Shown piece by piece: positions 16,630 through 24,712 of a DNA stretch of 64,000 nucleotides. The stretch lies in contig WHUA01000006.1 of NCBI GenBank assembly GCA_009377445.1, positions 62,001 through 126,000 of the forward strand, given 5' to 3'. The translations under genes and the position numbers were made by a program. Source of the DNA: Alphaproteobacteria bacterium. GTDB lineage: Bacteria > Pseudomonadota > Alphaproteobacteria > UBA8366. The notes beneath the pieces were generated by a model. That model did not search any database. It saw nothing but the letters and a program-made list of their open reading frames with translations, and was not told the DNA's origin. Every line of letters begins with the position of its first letter. Position 1 is the first letter of the stretch.

Positions 16630-17979
16630 ATGAGTGTTCAACAAGAGGGTTTCCTCGCCTCGCTCGATGGCCGGGCCGCGGAAATCGTCGATTCCTGCAC
16701 CCGCTGCGGCAAGTGCGTCGAGGTCTGTCCGATGCCCGGCATTACCGGAATCGATGCCTCGGAGCCGGGGCGGATCGTGTCCGGGGTGCTCGATATTCTC
16801 CGTGACGGCAAGGGGCCCGAGGCCTCGGCTCGCTGGGCCAGCGTCTGCTCGGGCTCCGGGCATTGCATCACCGCCTGCGACTACGGCGTCAACCCGCGGT
16901 TCATGCTGTCGCTGGCGCGCCGCGCCCTGAAGAAGGGACAGCCTGAGGAAACGCGGCGCGAGGCGGGCAAGAAGAGCTTCAAGGACATGAGCCGCGGCGT
17001 GAAGGTGCTGTCCCGGCTGCAGCTACCGCCGGCCTTGCTCGAGCGGCTCAATCCGTCCTCGCATCCCGAACGGCCGGAGCCGCCGGACCTGATCTTCTAC
17101 ACCGGCTGCAACATGCTGAAGACGCCCCATATCGGCCTTCTGTGCCTGGATGTGCTCGACCGGCTCGGCATCAGCTATGAGGTCTATGGCGGGCCGGCGA
17201 ATTGCTGCGGCGTGCTGCAGTGGCGGCCCGGCGACGACACCAATTCCGGACGGCAGGGCTACAAGACGATCGAGCGCTTTGCGCAGACGAAAACGTCCGA
17301 GGTCTTATCCTGGTGTCCGACGTGCCAGATCCAGTTCGGCGAGATCTCGCTCCCGAGCCACGGCGGCGAGAAGGGTCCTGCCTTCGACATGACCATGTTC
17401 GCCGTGTTCCTGGACCGCCATCTCGATGCGTTGAAGACGATGATGACGCGCCCGGTCAAAAAGCGCGTCGCGCTGCACGAGCATCCCGGCGCATTGGGCG
17501 TGGTCGATGCGGTGAAGCGCGTGCTGTCGGCGATCCCGGGGCTCGAGGTCGTCGACCTGCATCCGCCGCAGGTCGGCTACCAGATGACGTCGCTGCGTTC
17601 GGTACCCGACTTCCGCCGCAATCTGGTGGCGACGGTGCTGAAGGCGGCCGAGGAAGCCGGCGTGACCACGCTCGCCGACATCTATCACGCCGACCATCGC
17701 GAGTTCGCCGGGCATTCGGGCCAATGGCCGTTCGAGATCGTCAATTTCATGGAGCTGATCGGCGAGAGCATGGGCCTCTACCGCGAGGACGTGTTCAAGC
17801 GGCTGAAGACGATGCGGGACGTGGACGCGATCGTCGCCGACACCACGGACCTGATCGACGCCCACGGCCTCGACCCGGAGGAGGTCCGGGAGGTCGTCCT
17901 CAAGGACATCATCGGCGAACAGCATCTTCCGGCCGATCGCAGCAAGCATGCCGAGGTTCTGGCCGGCAAAGCCCAATAG
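16630..17979 (+). CDS. HdrBC/GlcF-like iron-sulfur oxidoreductase
   Basis: 449 residues. The N-terminal HdrC-like part carries a full cluster motif C23-C26-C29-C33 (CTRCGKCVEVCP) and a second, altered motif C73, Ser76, C79, C83, in which the second cysteine is serine. The HdrB-like part has a CCG domain C160-X31-C192C193-X35-C229-X2-C232, matching the noncubane cluster motif of heterodisulfide reductase. A second CCG domain is degenerate (HEHPGALG and HPPQVGYQM instead of cysteine motifs). This suggests an electron-transfer partner for a flavin dehydrogenase or disulfide substrate; the partner is not adjacent. A GntR-type palindrome precedes it and a strong hairpin follows. Confidence 0.85.
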   Translation: MSVQQEGFLASLDGRAAEIVDSCTRCGKCVEVCPMPGITGIDASEPGRIVSGVLDILRDGKGPEASARWASVCSGSGHCITACDYGVNPRFMLSLARRALKKGQPEETRREAGKKSFKDMSRGVKVLSRLQLPPALLERLNPSSHPERPEPPDLIFYTGCNMLKTPHIGLLCLDVLDRLGISYEVYGGPANCCGVLQWRPGDDTNSGRQGYKTIERFAQTKTSEVLSWCPTCQIQFGEISLPSHGGEKGPAFDMTMFAVFLDRHLDALKTMMTRPVKKRVALHEHPGALGVVDAVKRVLSAIPGLEVVDLHPPQVGYQMTSLRSVPDFRRNLVATVLKAAEEAGVTTLADIYHADHREFAGHSGQWPFEIVNFMELIGESMGLYREDVFKRLKTMRDVDAIVADTTDLIDAHGLDPEEVREVVLKDIIGEQHLPADRSKHAEVLAGKAQ

Positions 17980-17993
17980 CGCCGGAAACGGAA

Positions 17994-18026
17994 TGGGCCG
18001 CGGCCGGTCGAACCAGCCGCGGCCCA
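17994..18026. terminator. Bidirectional terminator-like hairpin
   Basis: TGGGCCGCGGC (17994-18004) and GCCGCGGCCCA (18016-18026) form a perfect 11-bp stem with an 11-base loop in the 75-bp gap between two convergent genes. There is no T-run, so intrinsic termination is plausible but not certain. Confidence 0.65.
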
Positions 18027-18053
18027 GCCGCGAAAAGTGGGGTCGCCAGCCTA

Positions 18054-19484
18054 TCAGTGCGCCTGCGAGACGAACTTCGTGTTGAGGTACGCCTCCAGCC
18101 CCTCGACGCCCCCTTCGGAACCATGACCGCTGTGCTTGACGCCGCCGAACGGCGTTTCGGGCGTCGAGACGGTAAGTCCGTTCACCGCAACCATGCCGGT
18201 CTGCAGCTTGTCGGAAATGGCGCTGGCCGTCTTCTCCGATGTCGTGAAGGCATAGGATGCGAGGCCATATTCGAGGCTGTTCGCCCGCGTTACGACTTCG
18301 TCGAAACTCTTGAACCGCGTGATCGGCGCCAGCGGCCCGAACGGCTCGTCATACATGATGCGTGCGTCGTCGGGCACGTCGGAGATGACCGTCGGCTCGA
18401 AGAAGAAGCCGCTGTTGCCGATGCGGTCGCCGCCGGTCTCGATCTTGGCCCCATGGTCCCTGGCGTCGGCGACGAACTCGGCCATGGCGTCCAGGCGCCG
18501 CGCGTTGGCGAGCGGCCCCATCTGCACGCCGGCCTCCATTCCGCTGCCCACCTTGAGCGCCTTCGCCGCCGTGGCGAAGGCCTTCACAAAGGCCGGGTAC
18601 TTCGAATCCTGCACGAAGAAGCGCGTCGGGGAAACGCAGACCTGCCCGGCGTTCCGGTACTTGCCGGCGACGACCACCTTCACCACCTGGTCGACATCGA
18701 CGTCGTCGAATACGATGACCGGCGAGTGCCCGCCCAGCTCCATCGTGGTCCGCTTGAGCCCCTCGGCCGCCAGCTTCAGGAGGTGCTTGCCGACCGCGAT
18801 CGACCCCGTGAAGGAGATCTTGCGGATGATCGGCGATGCGATGACGCGTTCCGAGACTTCGGCCGGCACGCCGAAGACGACATTGAGGACACCCTTCGGC
18901 AGGCCCGCGTCCTGGAAACAGCGCGCGAGGGCGATGCAGGTGCCGGGCGTCTCCTCCGACGGCTTGATGATGCAACTGCAGCCGGCGGCAAGGGCGCCCG
19001 CCATCTTGCGGATCGGCGTCACGGCGGGAAAATTCCACGGCGTGAAGGCCGCGACCGGGCCGACGGGCTCCTTCAGCACCATCTGCCGCATTCCGGGTGC
19101 CCGGCTGGGAATGATCCGCCCATAGGCGCGCTTGCCTTCCTCGGCGTACCAATCGGTGATGTCCGCGCTGCTCAGTACCTCGACGCGCGCCTCGGCGAAG
19201 GCCTTGCCTTCCTCGAGGGTCAGCGTCGTGGCGATCTGGTCCGACCGCTCGCGCATCAGTTCCGCGGCCTTTCGAAGGATGGTGCTGCGGTCGAATGCCG
19301 ACGTGGCGCTCCAGGACAGGAAGGCCCGCTGCGCGGCGGCGAGCGCCCTGTCCAGATCGCTCCGCGAAGCGTGGGGAAGCGTGCCCAGCGTCTCTTCGTT
19401 GGCAGGGTTGATGACCGGTTCTGACTTGCCGTCGCTGCCGGCGCACCATTCGCCGTCGATCAGCATTTCAAGCTTTTCGTACAT
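18054..19484 (-). CDS. NAD(P)-dependent aldehyde dehydrogenase, succinate-semialdehyde-dehydrogenase-like
   Basis: 476 residues covering the whole aldehyde dehydrogenase fold. Visible landmarks are FTPWNFPAVTPIRKMAGALA (cofactor site), ISFTGSIAVG (Rossmann turn), catalytic Glu in MELGGHSPVIVFDD, nucleophile Cys in NAGQVCVSPTRF, and EPFGPLAPITRF. The N-terminal AEEGKRAYGR stretch is typical of succinate-semialdehyde dehydrogenases. It is divergent from phnW, whose product yields phosphonoacetaldehyde, so a PhnY-like role oxidising phosphonoacetaldehyde is an alternative suggested by context only. AGGAGG lies 7 bases before the ATG. Confidence 0.9.
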   Translation of the reverse strand: MYEKLEMLIDGEWCAGSDGKSEPVINPANEETLGTLPHASRSDLDRALAAAQRAFLSWSATSAFDRSTILRKAAELMRERSDQIATTLTLEEGKAFAEARVEVLSSADITDWYAEEGKRAYGRIIPSRAPGMRQMVLKEPVGPVAAFTPWNFPAVTPIRKMAGALAAGCSCIIKPSEETPGTCIALARCFQDAGLPKGVLNVVFGVPAEVSERVIASPIIRKISFTGSIAVGKHLLKLAAEGLKRTTMELGGHSPVIVFDDVDVDQVVKVVVAGKYRNAGQVCVSPTRFFVQDSKYPAFVKAFATAAKALKVGSGMEAGVQMGPLANARRLDAMAEFVADARDHGAKIETGGDRIGNSGFFFEPTVISDVPDDARIMYDEPFGPLAPITRFKSFDEVVTRANSLEYGLASYAFTTSEKTASAISDKLQTGMVAVNGLTVSTPETPFGGVKHSGHGSEGGVEGLEAYLNTKFVSQAH

Positions 19485-19711
19485 TGAGCTCCTCCTTGAC
19501 TGTCATTTGGGGCGTTGTCGGTCATTCGGCAGGGACGCGCGGCGCACCGGCCGCTGGAGACAATGTAGCGCACCGCGGCGAATTTCCAATCGTGCGGCGG
19601 AGCGACACACTGGCACAGGGAACGGCCGCGAAACATCGAATTGACTTACGAGGCGGCAGTGCTTCTCATGTCGCAAATCGCGCCCCGCGCCAACGGTTGG
19701 AGTGATGCCCC

Positions 19712-20842
19712 ATGCTTTCCGAAACCGGCGATCCCTGGCTGCTTACGCCCGGCCCGCTGACCACGTCGCTATCGGTCAAGCAGGCGATGCTGCACGATTG
19801 GGGCTCCCGCGATCGGGCGTTCATCGAGATGACGGCGCGGGTGCGCGAGAAGCTGGCCGGCCTGGTGGAAGCGGGCGACACGCATGTCTGCGTGCCGATA
19901 CAGGGCAGCGGCACCTTCGTGGTCGAGGCGACGATCGCCACCCTGCTGCCGCGTGACGGCAAGCTGCTGGTGCTGGTCAACGGCGCCTACGGCCAGCGCA
20001 TGGTCGCCATCTGCCGGTATCTCGGCCGTGCGTGTCTCGCGCTGGAGACGACGGAAGACACGCCGAACGACATTGCGGCGCTCGACCGGGCGCTCGCCGG
20101 CGACAAGGCCATCACCCATGTCGCGGCGATCCATTGCGAAACCACATCGGGTATCCTCAATCCGGTGAGCGAGGCCGCGGCCTGCGTGAAGCGGCATGGC
20201 CGGTCGCTGATCATCGATGCGATGAGCGCGCTCGGCGCCTTGCCGCTCGACGGCGGCCGCGTCCCGTTCGATGCTGTGGTGGCCTCCAGCAACAAATGCC
20301 TGGAGGGCGTTCCGGGCATCGGCTTCGCGATCATCCGCAAATCCGTGATCGAAGGCTGCAAAGGAAACAGCCACTCGCTCAGCCTCGATCTGTATGAGCA
20401 GTGGCGCGGGCTGGAAGGCAACGGTCAGTGGCGCTTCACGCCGCCCACCCATGTGCTTGCCGCGCTCGACCAGGCGATCCAGGAGCACGAGGCGGAGGGT
20501 GGCGTTGCAGGGCGTGGCGCGCGCTATGCGGCGAATTGCCGGGCGCTGATCGCCGGAATGCGGGAAATGGGCTTTCGGCCGCTTCTGTCGGACAACCTGC
20601 AGGCGCCGATCATCGTCACCTTCCACATGCCGGGCGATCCCGCGTTCGACTTTGAAAAGTTCTACCGGCTCGTCGGCGAAAAGGGCTTCCTGCTCTACCC
20701 GGGCAAGCTGACCGTCGCGCCGAGCTTTCGAATCGGCTGCATCGGCCGGGTCGGCGTGCCGGAAATCGAACGCGCGCTTCAGGCTATTCGCGACACCGTC
20801 CGCGAGCTCGGTGTGACGGCGTTCGGCCCGACACGAAGCTAG
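19712..20842 (+). CDS. phnW: 2-aminoethylphosphonate--pyruvate transaminase
   Basis: 376 residues, the usual family length. It is a class V (alanine-glyoxylate type) aminotransferase: LLTPGPLTTSLSVKQAM at the start, GSGTFVVEATIATLLPRDGK, HCETTSGILNP, DAMSALGALPLD, and the PLP-binding lysine in SSNKCLEGVPGIGF. It would transfer the amino group of 2-aminoethylphosphonate to pyruvate, giving phosphonoacetaldehyde and alanine. The usual phosphonatase PhnX is not adjacent; a divergent aldehyde dehydrogenase is. The shared 227-bp intergenic region probably holds both promoters. Confidence 0.9.
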   Translation: MLSETGDPWLLTPGPLTTSLSVKQAMLHDWGSRDRAFIEMTARVREKLAGLVEAGDTHVCVPIQGSGTFVVEATIATLLPRDGKLLVLVNGAYGQRMVAICRYLGRACLALETTEDTPNDIAALDRALAGDKAITHVAAIHCETTSGILNPVSEAAACVKRHGRSLIIDAMSALGALPLDGGRVPFDAVVASSNKCLEGVPGIGFAIIRKSVIEGCKGNSHSLSLDLYEQWRGLEGNGQWRFTPPTHVLAALDQAIQEHEAEGGVAGRGARYAANCRALIAGMREMGFRPLLSDNLQAPIIVTFHMPGDPAFDFEKFYRLVGEKGFLLYPGKLTVAPSFRIGCIGRVGVPEIERALQAIRDTVRELGVTAFGPTRS

Positions 20843-21451
20843 GCATCGACGCGCACGAAATGACGCCCGCGCGGGTGTAATTTCCGACGCGCTGGAGTCT
20901 GCCGACGAGAGTGCGATCGCGTGGCTCAAAAGCCGCCGCAAATTTTTTTTGATCCCGGGCATCAGTTTTTTTTGCCGGGGAAGACCCACCGCCGAATGCG
21001 CGCCGATGCCGCCGCAGCGCGTCGAACACGCACTTGTTTTTCGCATTCGATGGAACGAAACAGGGCGTCGGGTCGTTCTTCACCAACCATCGGGAACACG
21101 CGGAAAGCCAAGAAATCTGCGGCGTTCGGGCATATGCATGTGTGCAGACGGCACGAGGCGCGCAACGTCGCAGCGACTCTATTAAAGTGTAGGGAAGCAT
21201 ATCGCGCGACGATGATTCACTTACAACGCGGAGAGGCCGACTTGTAATGGATCAATAAAAAACGGGTTGACTTTAAAATTATAATTGTAGAATAAGTTTC
21301 CGCGGTAACTTTTTGGTAACGAAATTCTCTTATTGCACGGTTTGTAACCGCGGTTATTGACCAAGTTTGACTGACGCTGAAGGAATGAAATGGGTGTCTT
21401 TCTTGATGCAGTCATCGGTCAGGTTATTACCGCCTAACGAAGGGATGTAAC
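20843..21451. other. AT-rich intergenic region before histone-like gene
   Basis: 609 bases without a convincing gene, clearly richer in A/T than its surroundings, with T-runs near 20942 and 20966. A 108-codon frame (20921-21247) is open but has unlike composition and no ribosome site. The last 200 bases probably hold the promoter and leader of the histone-like gene. A small RNA is possible but I cannot support one. Confidence 0.5.
21267..21293 (+). promoter_or_regulatory. Candidate promoter of histone-like gene
   Basis: TTGACT (21267-21272) and TAGAAT (21288-21293), separated by 15 bases in a very AT-rich stretch, resemble -35 and -10 boxes. Spacing is shorter than ideal. If used, the mRNA leader would be about 150 bases. 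Confidence 0.35.
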
Positions 21452-22126
21452 ATGCCTGTGAAAACTGCAAAGCGTAAGACCGCGACGAAGAAGCGTACGG
21501 TCCGCAAGTCGGCGACGGCGCGTCGTAAGCCGTCGACCGCTCGCAAGACGACGAAGCGGAAGACGACCGCCAGCAAGACTGCGAAGCGGAAGACGACCGC
21601 CCGCAAGACCGCGAAGCGGAAGCCCGCGGCCCGCAAGACCGTGAAGCGGAAGACCACGGCGCGTAAGCCGGCGAAGAAGGTCGCCCGCAAGGCTGCGGCT
21701 CGCAAGACCTCGAAGCGGAAGACCACGGCGCGCAAGCCGGCCCGTAAGACGGCCGCTCGCAAGCCGGCCAAGAAGACGGCCCGCAAGACTGCCGCTCGCA
21801 AGCCGGCCAAGAAGACGGCCCGCAAGACTGCCGCTCGCAAGCCGGCCAAGAAGACGGCTCGCAAGACCTCCGCTCGCAAGCCGGCCAAGAAGACGGCTCG
21901 CAAGACCTCCGCTCGCAAGCCGGCCAAGAAAACGGCCCGCAAGACCTCCGCTCGCAAGCCGGCGAAGAAGACGGCTCGCAAGCCTGCCAAAAAGGCGGCT
22001 CGCAAGCCCGCGCGGAAGACCGCGGCCCGCAAATCGATGAAGGCGCGTCGTTCGTCCAGCCGTAAGGCGTCGGGCGGCTCCTCTCTCGTCGTGTATGATC
22101 GGTTTGGCGCGCGTCACATCGCCTGA
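21452..22126 (+). CDS. Histone H1-like Lys/Ala/Arg/Thr/Pro repeat protein
   Basis: 224 residues, almost entirely short repeats on the theme KPAKKTARKTAAR, with variants such as KRKTTARKTA earlier in the chain. Only the last 20 or so residues (ending in LVVYDRFGARHIA) depart from the repeat. No folded domain or signal peptide is visible. This composition matches bacterial histone-H1-like or AlgP-like proteins that bind DNA through a disordered basic tail. The repeats are nearly exact at the DNA level between 21720 and 21990, so length may vary between strains. The ATG has AAGGGATG upstream, and a strong terminator follows the gene. Confidence 0.85.
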   Translation: MPVKTAKRKTATKKRTVRKSATARRKPSTARKTTKRKTTASKTAKRKTTARKTAKRKPAARKTVKRKTTARKPAKKVARKAAARKTSKRKTTARKPARKTAARKPAKKTARKTAARKPAKKTARKTAARKPAKKTARKTSARKPAKKTARKTSARKPAKKTARKTSARKPAKKTARKPAKKAARKPARKTAARKSMKARRSSSRKASGGSSLVVYDRFGARHIA

Positions 22127-22153
22127 GCGATTGACGCCGGAAGAACTGTCATA

Positions 22154-22195
22154 ATGCGTTGGCGGCGGTCCGAAAGGGCCGCCGTTGCGCATTTT
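22154..22195 (+). terminator. Intrinsic terminator with GAAA loop
   Basis: CGGCGGTCC (22163-22171), loop GAAA (22172-22175) and GGGCCGCCG (22176-22184) form a 9-bp stem, extended by ATGCG/CGCAT outside and followed by TTTT. It sits 28 bases after the histone-like stop. Confidence 0.8.
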
Positions 22196-22324
22196 GGGCA
22201 TATGCCCAACAATCCTGCCCAGGTTGTCCTATGTTTGCCGCGCCTTCTTCAGGCAACGGATACATCCGTTGTATTCGGCGGCTGGCGATAAACGGCGGGA
22301 GCGTGCCACGGCGCGGCGCAGATA

Positions 22325-22768
22325 ATGAAGATCATCCGTATTCTTGCACGTCGCTTCTTGGCGGTAGCCGTCATCGCCGCGGGCGTGACCATTTCCGCCG
22401 GCGCGCGGAGCGCCGAGTGCTGGCAGGGCTGGGGCTACCTCGTCGAGCCCAAATCGCTCGCCTTCAAGAGCGGACAGACGCTCTACGTCACGGACGGTCC
22501 GGTCGACTGGGGCAGCCGCGCGTGGATCAAGCTGTTTCCCGTCGATCCGAACACCGGACGGCGCGACAAGGCCCGGCCCGCCGTCGTCGTTCGCCCGAGC
22601 CGCCCTTCGCAGCAAGGGGGCGGGCAATGGGGCGACGTGATCGACGACGTTGCCGAGGTTCTCGGCTCGAAGTGGTCGATGTTGCTGCGGTTGTCGCACA
22701 TCGCGCCTTCGCAGCACTCGTTGACGCTCAACGACGAATATTCCCGGTGGGCATGCGGCCTCGAGTGA
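22325..22768 (+). CDS. Hypothetical secreted protein, 147 residues
   Basis: An N-terminal signal peptide (MKIIRILARRFLAVAVIAAG, cleavage near ARSAEC) is followed by a small mature domain with WQGWGYLVEPKSLAFKSGQ, WGSRAWIKLFPV and a final EYSRWACGLE. Two cysteines (near residues 32 and 144) could form a disulfide after export. I do not recognise the family. The neighbouring gene at 22876 is convergent. Confidence 0.7.
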   Translation: MKIIRILARRFLAVAVIAAGVTISAGARSAECWQGWGYLVEPKSLAFKSGQTLYVTDGPVDWGSRAWIKLFPVDPNTGRRDKARPAVVVRPSRPSQQGGGQWGDVIDDVAEVLGSKWSMLLRLSHIAPSQHSLTLNDEYSRWACGLE

Positions 22769-22875
22769 CCGGACCGCCATTCGTGCCCGGCCGGTGACTT
22801 GCGCCAATTTTCATGACGGAGATTATGAGCTGAGCCGAAGAATCGGCGGCTCGGCGGCGCGGCCTTGGAACGGCG

Positions 22876-23142
22876 TCAGGCCTGGGCCTGCTGCTCCCAA
22901 TGGACCGGCGGCCGGGCGGCGATGCGGTTGCGCTGGTCGCTCGCCTCGACGAACAGGCGGCGGTCCCTGAGCGCCGCGACGGCGAACATTCTTTCGTCCG
23001 ACGGATTGTTGATGCGGACCAGGCGCGCATGCGGCTTGTGGCCGTTCGGCGTGACGAACTCGGCAACCTGCCAAATCCAATCGGTCGAATTGGTCTTGCG
23101 GACCAAATCGCCGATCTCGATGTCGTTACGTTTCCCTGCCAT
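22876..23142 (-). CDS. Hypothetical small protein, 88 residues
   Basis: A soluble, probably beta-rich protein beginning MAGKRNDIEIGDLVRKTNST and containing WIWQVAEFVTPNGHKPHARL and NNPSDERMFAVAALRD. I do not know the family; the start resembles small KOW/SH3-like folds, which is only an impression. The ATG at 23142 is chosen because GGAGAG lies 7 bases upstream; in-frame ATGs at 23148 and 23157 are alternatives. Confidence 0.65.
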   Translation of the reverse strand: MAGKRNDIEIGDLVRKTNSTDWIWQVAEFVTPNGHKPHARLVRINNPSDERMFAVAALRDRRLFVEASDQRNRIAARPPVHWEQQAQA

Positions 23143-23485
23143 GGCCATGCTCTCCATTCATAACGATCTTTATCGCCTTATCCATGCGGGTCAATGGCCG
23201 CATTCTTGGGCCTGCCGGCACGGACGAGAATGGCAAAAACGAGTTGTCGTGAACGCCACATTCCGCGTGTGATCCCAGCGCAACATCCATTAACTACTAC
23301 TTTCGTATACGGGAATCCAGGCGGTGGGAATCATGCGGCGATCGCAAGACGTTACCGGCTGGCGTGAAATCGCCGCCGCTGCATTCCGCGCGCACCGGCC
23401 GCCGTCACCGCCGTTTCCGCGCGCGCACGCGGAGCCTCCTTGCGCGGCGACACCGGGGAAACCGTTCCGAGTCGGCGGCCGCGCG
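23143..23485. other. Intergenic stretch without a supported gene
   Basis: 343 bases between the 5' end of the 88-residue gene and the 3' end of a CoA-transferase gene. Open frames here look like shadows. The palindrome CGTATACG (23304-23311) lies in a context resembling GntR-type sites, but the match is partial. Confidence 0.45.
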
Positions 23486-24673
23486 TCAGATGATGCCCTC
23501 GGCGCGCAGCGATTCGATTTCGGCCGTGGTGTAACCGAGTCGCTGCAAGACTTCCTCGTTGTGCTCGCCGAGCTGCGGCGGCGGCGTTTCGATGCTCGCG
23601 CCGCCGTGCTCGAGCTTGAAGGCGCACATCGGCACCGTCACCGGCTTGTCCGTGCCCGGCACGCGCTCATGGCGATGGAGGATGTCGCGCGTCTCCAACT
23701 GCGGGTCCTTGAGCGCCTCGTCCATCTTTCGCACGCGCCCGGCGGGCACATGCCGCGACTGAAGGAAATTCTCCCATTCGTCGGCCGTTCGTCCGGCCAT
23801 GATCTTGCGCAGCTCGGCGGCTTCCGCTTCGTGATTGTCCTCGCGGTACTCGTTGTCCTTGCCGCCCAGATCCGGCCGCTCAAGCGCGCGGTAGAGCCGG
23901 TTGTACTGGCCCTGATTGCTGGCCGCGAGCATCAGCAGCCCGTCCTTGGTCTCGTAGCAGCTATTGCTCGCGTATGAATGCCGGTTGCCGTGCGGCTTCG
24001 GCGTCTTGCCGGTGTACATGTGGCCGGTGATGTTGGACGCGAGCATCATGAGCGCGACGTCGAGCATCGAGCTGTCGATGTATTGGCCCTTGCCGGTGCG
24101 CTCGCGCTGGAACAGCGCGCTGGCGAGCGCGAAGGCGCCCATCGTGCCGGTCGCGTAGTCGATGACCGGGGTGCCGATCTTGATCGGATGAACGTCGGGC
24201 GTGCCGGTGGTGGCCATGACGCCCGACAGCGCCTGGATGGCGTGGTCGTAGGCCGTTTGGTTGCCGCGCGGCCCCTCCTGGCCGAAGGCGGTCATCGAGC
24301 AGTAGATCAGCCGCGGGTTTATCTTCTTCATGTCCTCGTAGCCGATGCCGAGTGCGGGGAAAGCGCCCGGCCGGTAGTTCTCGACCATGATGTCCGCGTC
24401 CTTGACGAGCTGCTTCAGTATCTTGCGGCCGCGCTCCTGTTTCAGGTCGAGCGTGACGGAGCGCTTGTTCGATCCTTGCGTCATGAAACCGGTTCCCATA
24501 TTCCGCCGGTTCAGCTCGCGGTCGTAGCCTGTCTGGCGGCTCTGGTCGCAATCCACCGGATGCTCGACCTTGATCACGTCGGCGCCGAGGACGGCGAGCT
24601 GGTAGGCGGCGAACGGCCCGGCCAGCACATGCGTGACGTCGATAATCTTGATTCCCTCGAAGGGCCTGGTCAT
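23486..24673 (-). CDS. CaiB/BaiF family CoA-transferase (second of tandem pair)
   Basis: 395 residues, full length for class III CoA-transferases. It begins MTRPFEGIKIIDVTHVLAGP and has LGADVIKVEHPVDCDQSRQT, a SNKRSVTLDLKQERG block, and the likely catalytic Asp in TPVIDYATGTMGAFALASAL. These enzymes move CoA between organic acids without a free acid-CoA ligase step. It lies 39 bp downstream of a paralogue of exactly the same length, and the two clearly align throughout, so a tandem duplication is likely. The acid substrate is unknown. GGGAG precedes the ATG. Confidence 0.9.
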   Translation of the reverse strand: MTRPFEGIKIIDVTHVLAGPFAAYQLAVLGADVIKVEHPVDCDQSRQTGYDRELNRRNMGTGFMTQGSNKRSVTLDLKQERGRKILKQLVKDADIMVENYRPGAFPALGIGYEDMKKINPRLIYCSMTAFGQEGPRGNQTAYDHAIQALSGVMATTGTPDVHPIKIGTPVIDYATGTMGAFALASALFQRERTGKGQYIDSSMLDVALMMLASNITGHMYTGKTPKPHGNRHSYASNSCYETKDGLLMLAASNQGQYNRLYRALERPDLGGKDNEYREDNHEAEAAELRKIMAGRTADEWENFLQSRHVPAGRVRKMDEALKDPQLETRDILHRHERVPGTDKPVTVPMCAFKLEHGGASIETPPPQLGEHNEEVLQRLGYTTAEIESLRAEGII

Positions 24674-24712
24674 GGGGTGGTCTCCCGGATGGTTCGTTTC
24701 GGTCGGATGGAT

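Noticed and set aside
20930..20990. T-runs after phnW as intrinsic terminators
   Set aside because: The preceding stems are only four to five imperfect pairs, so a terminator is not supported.
20921..21247. 108-codon plus-strand frame in the AT-rich gap
   Set aside because: Composition unlike a folded protein, no ribosome site, and it spans two T-runs; more likely noncoding.
23304..23311. CGTATACG as a third FCD-type operator
   Set aside because: The outer TTG/CAA bases are missing, so it does not match the TTGTNNACAA pattern.
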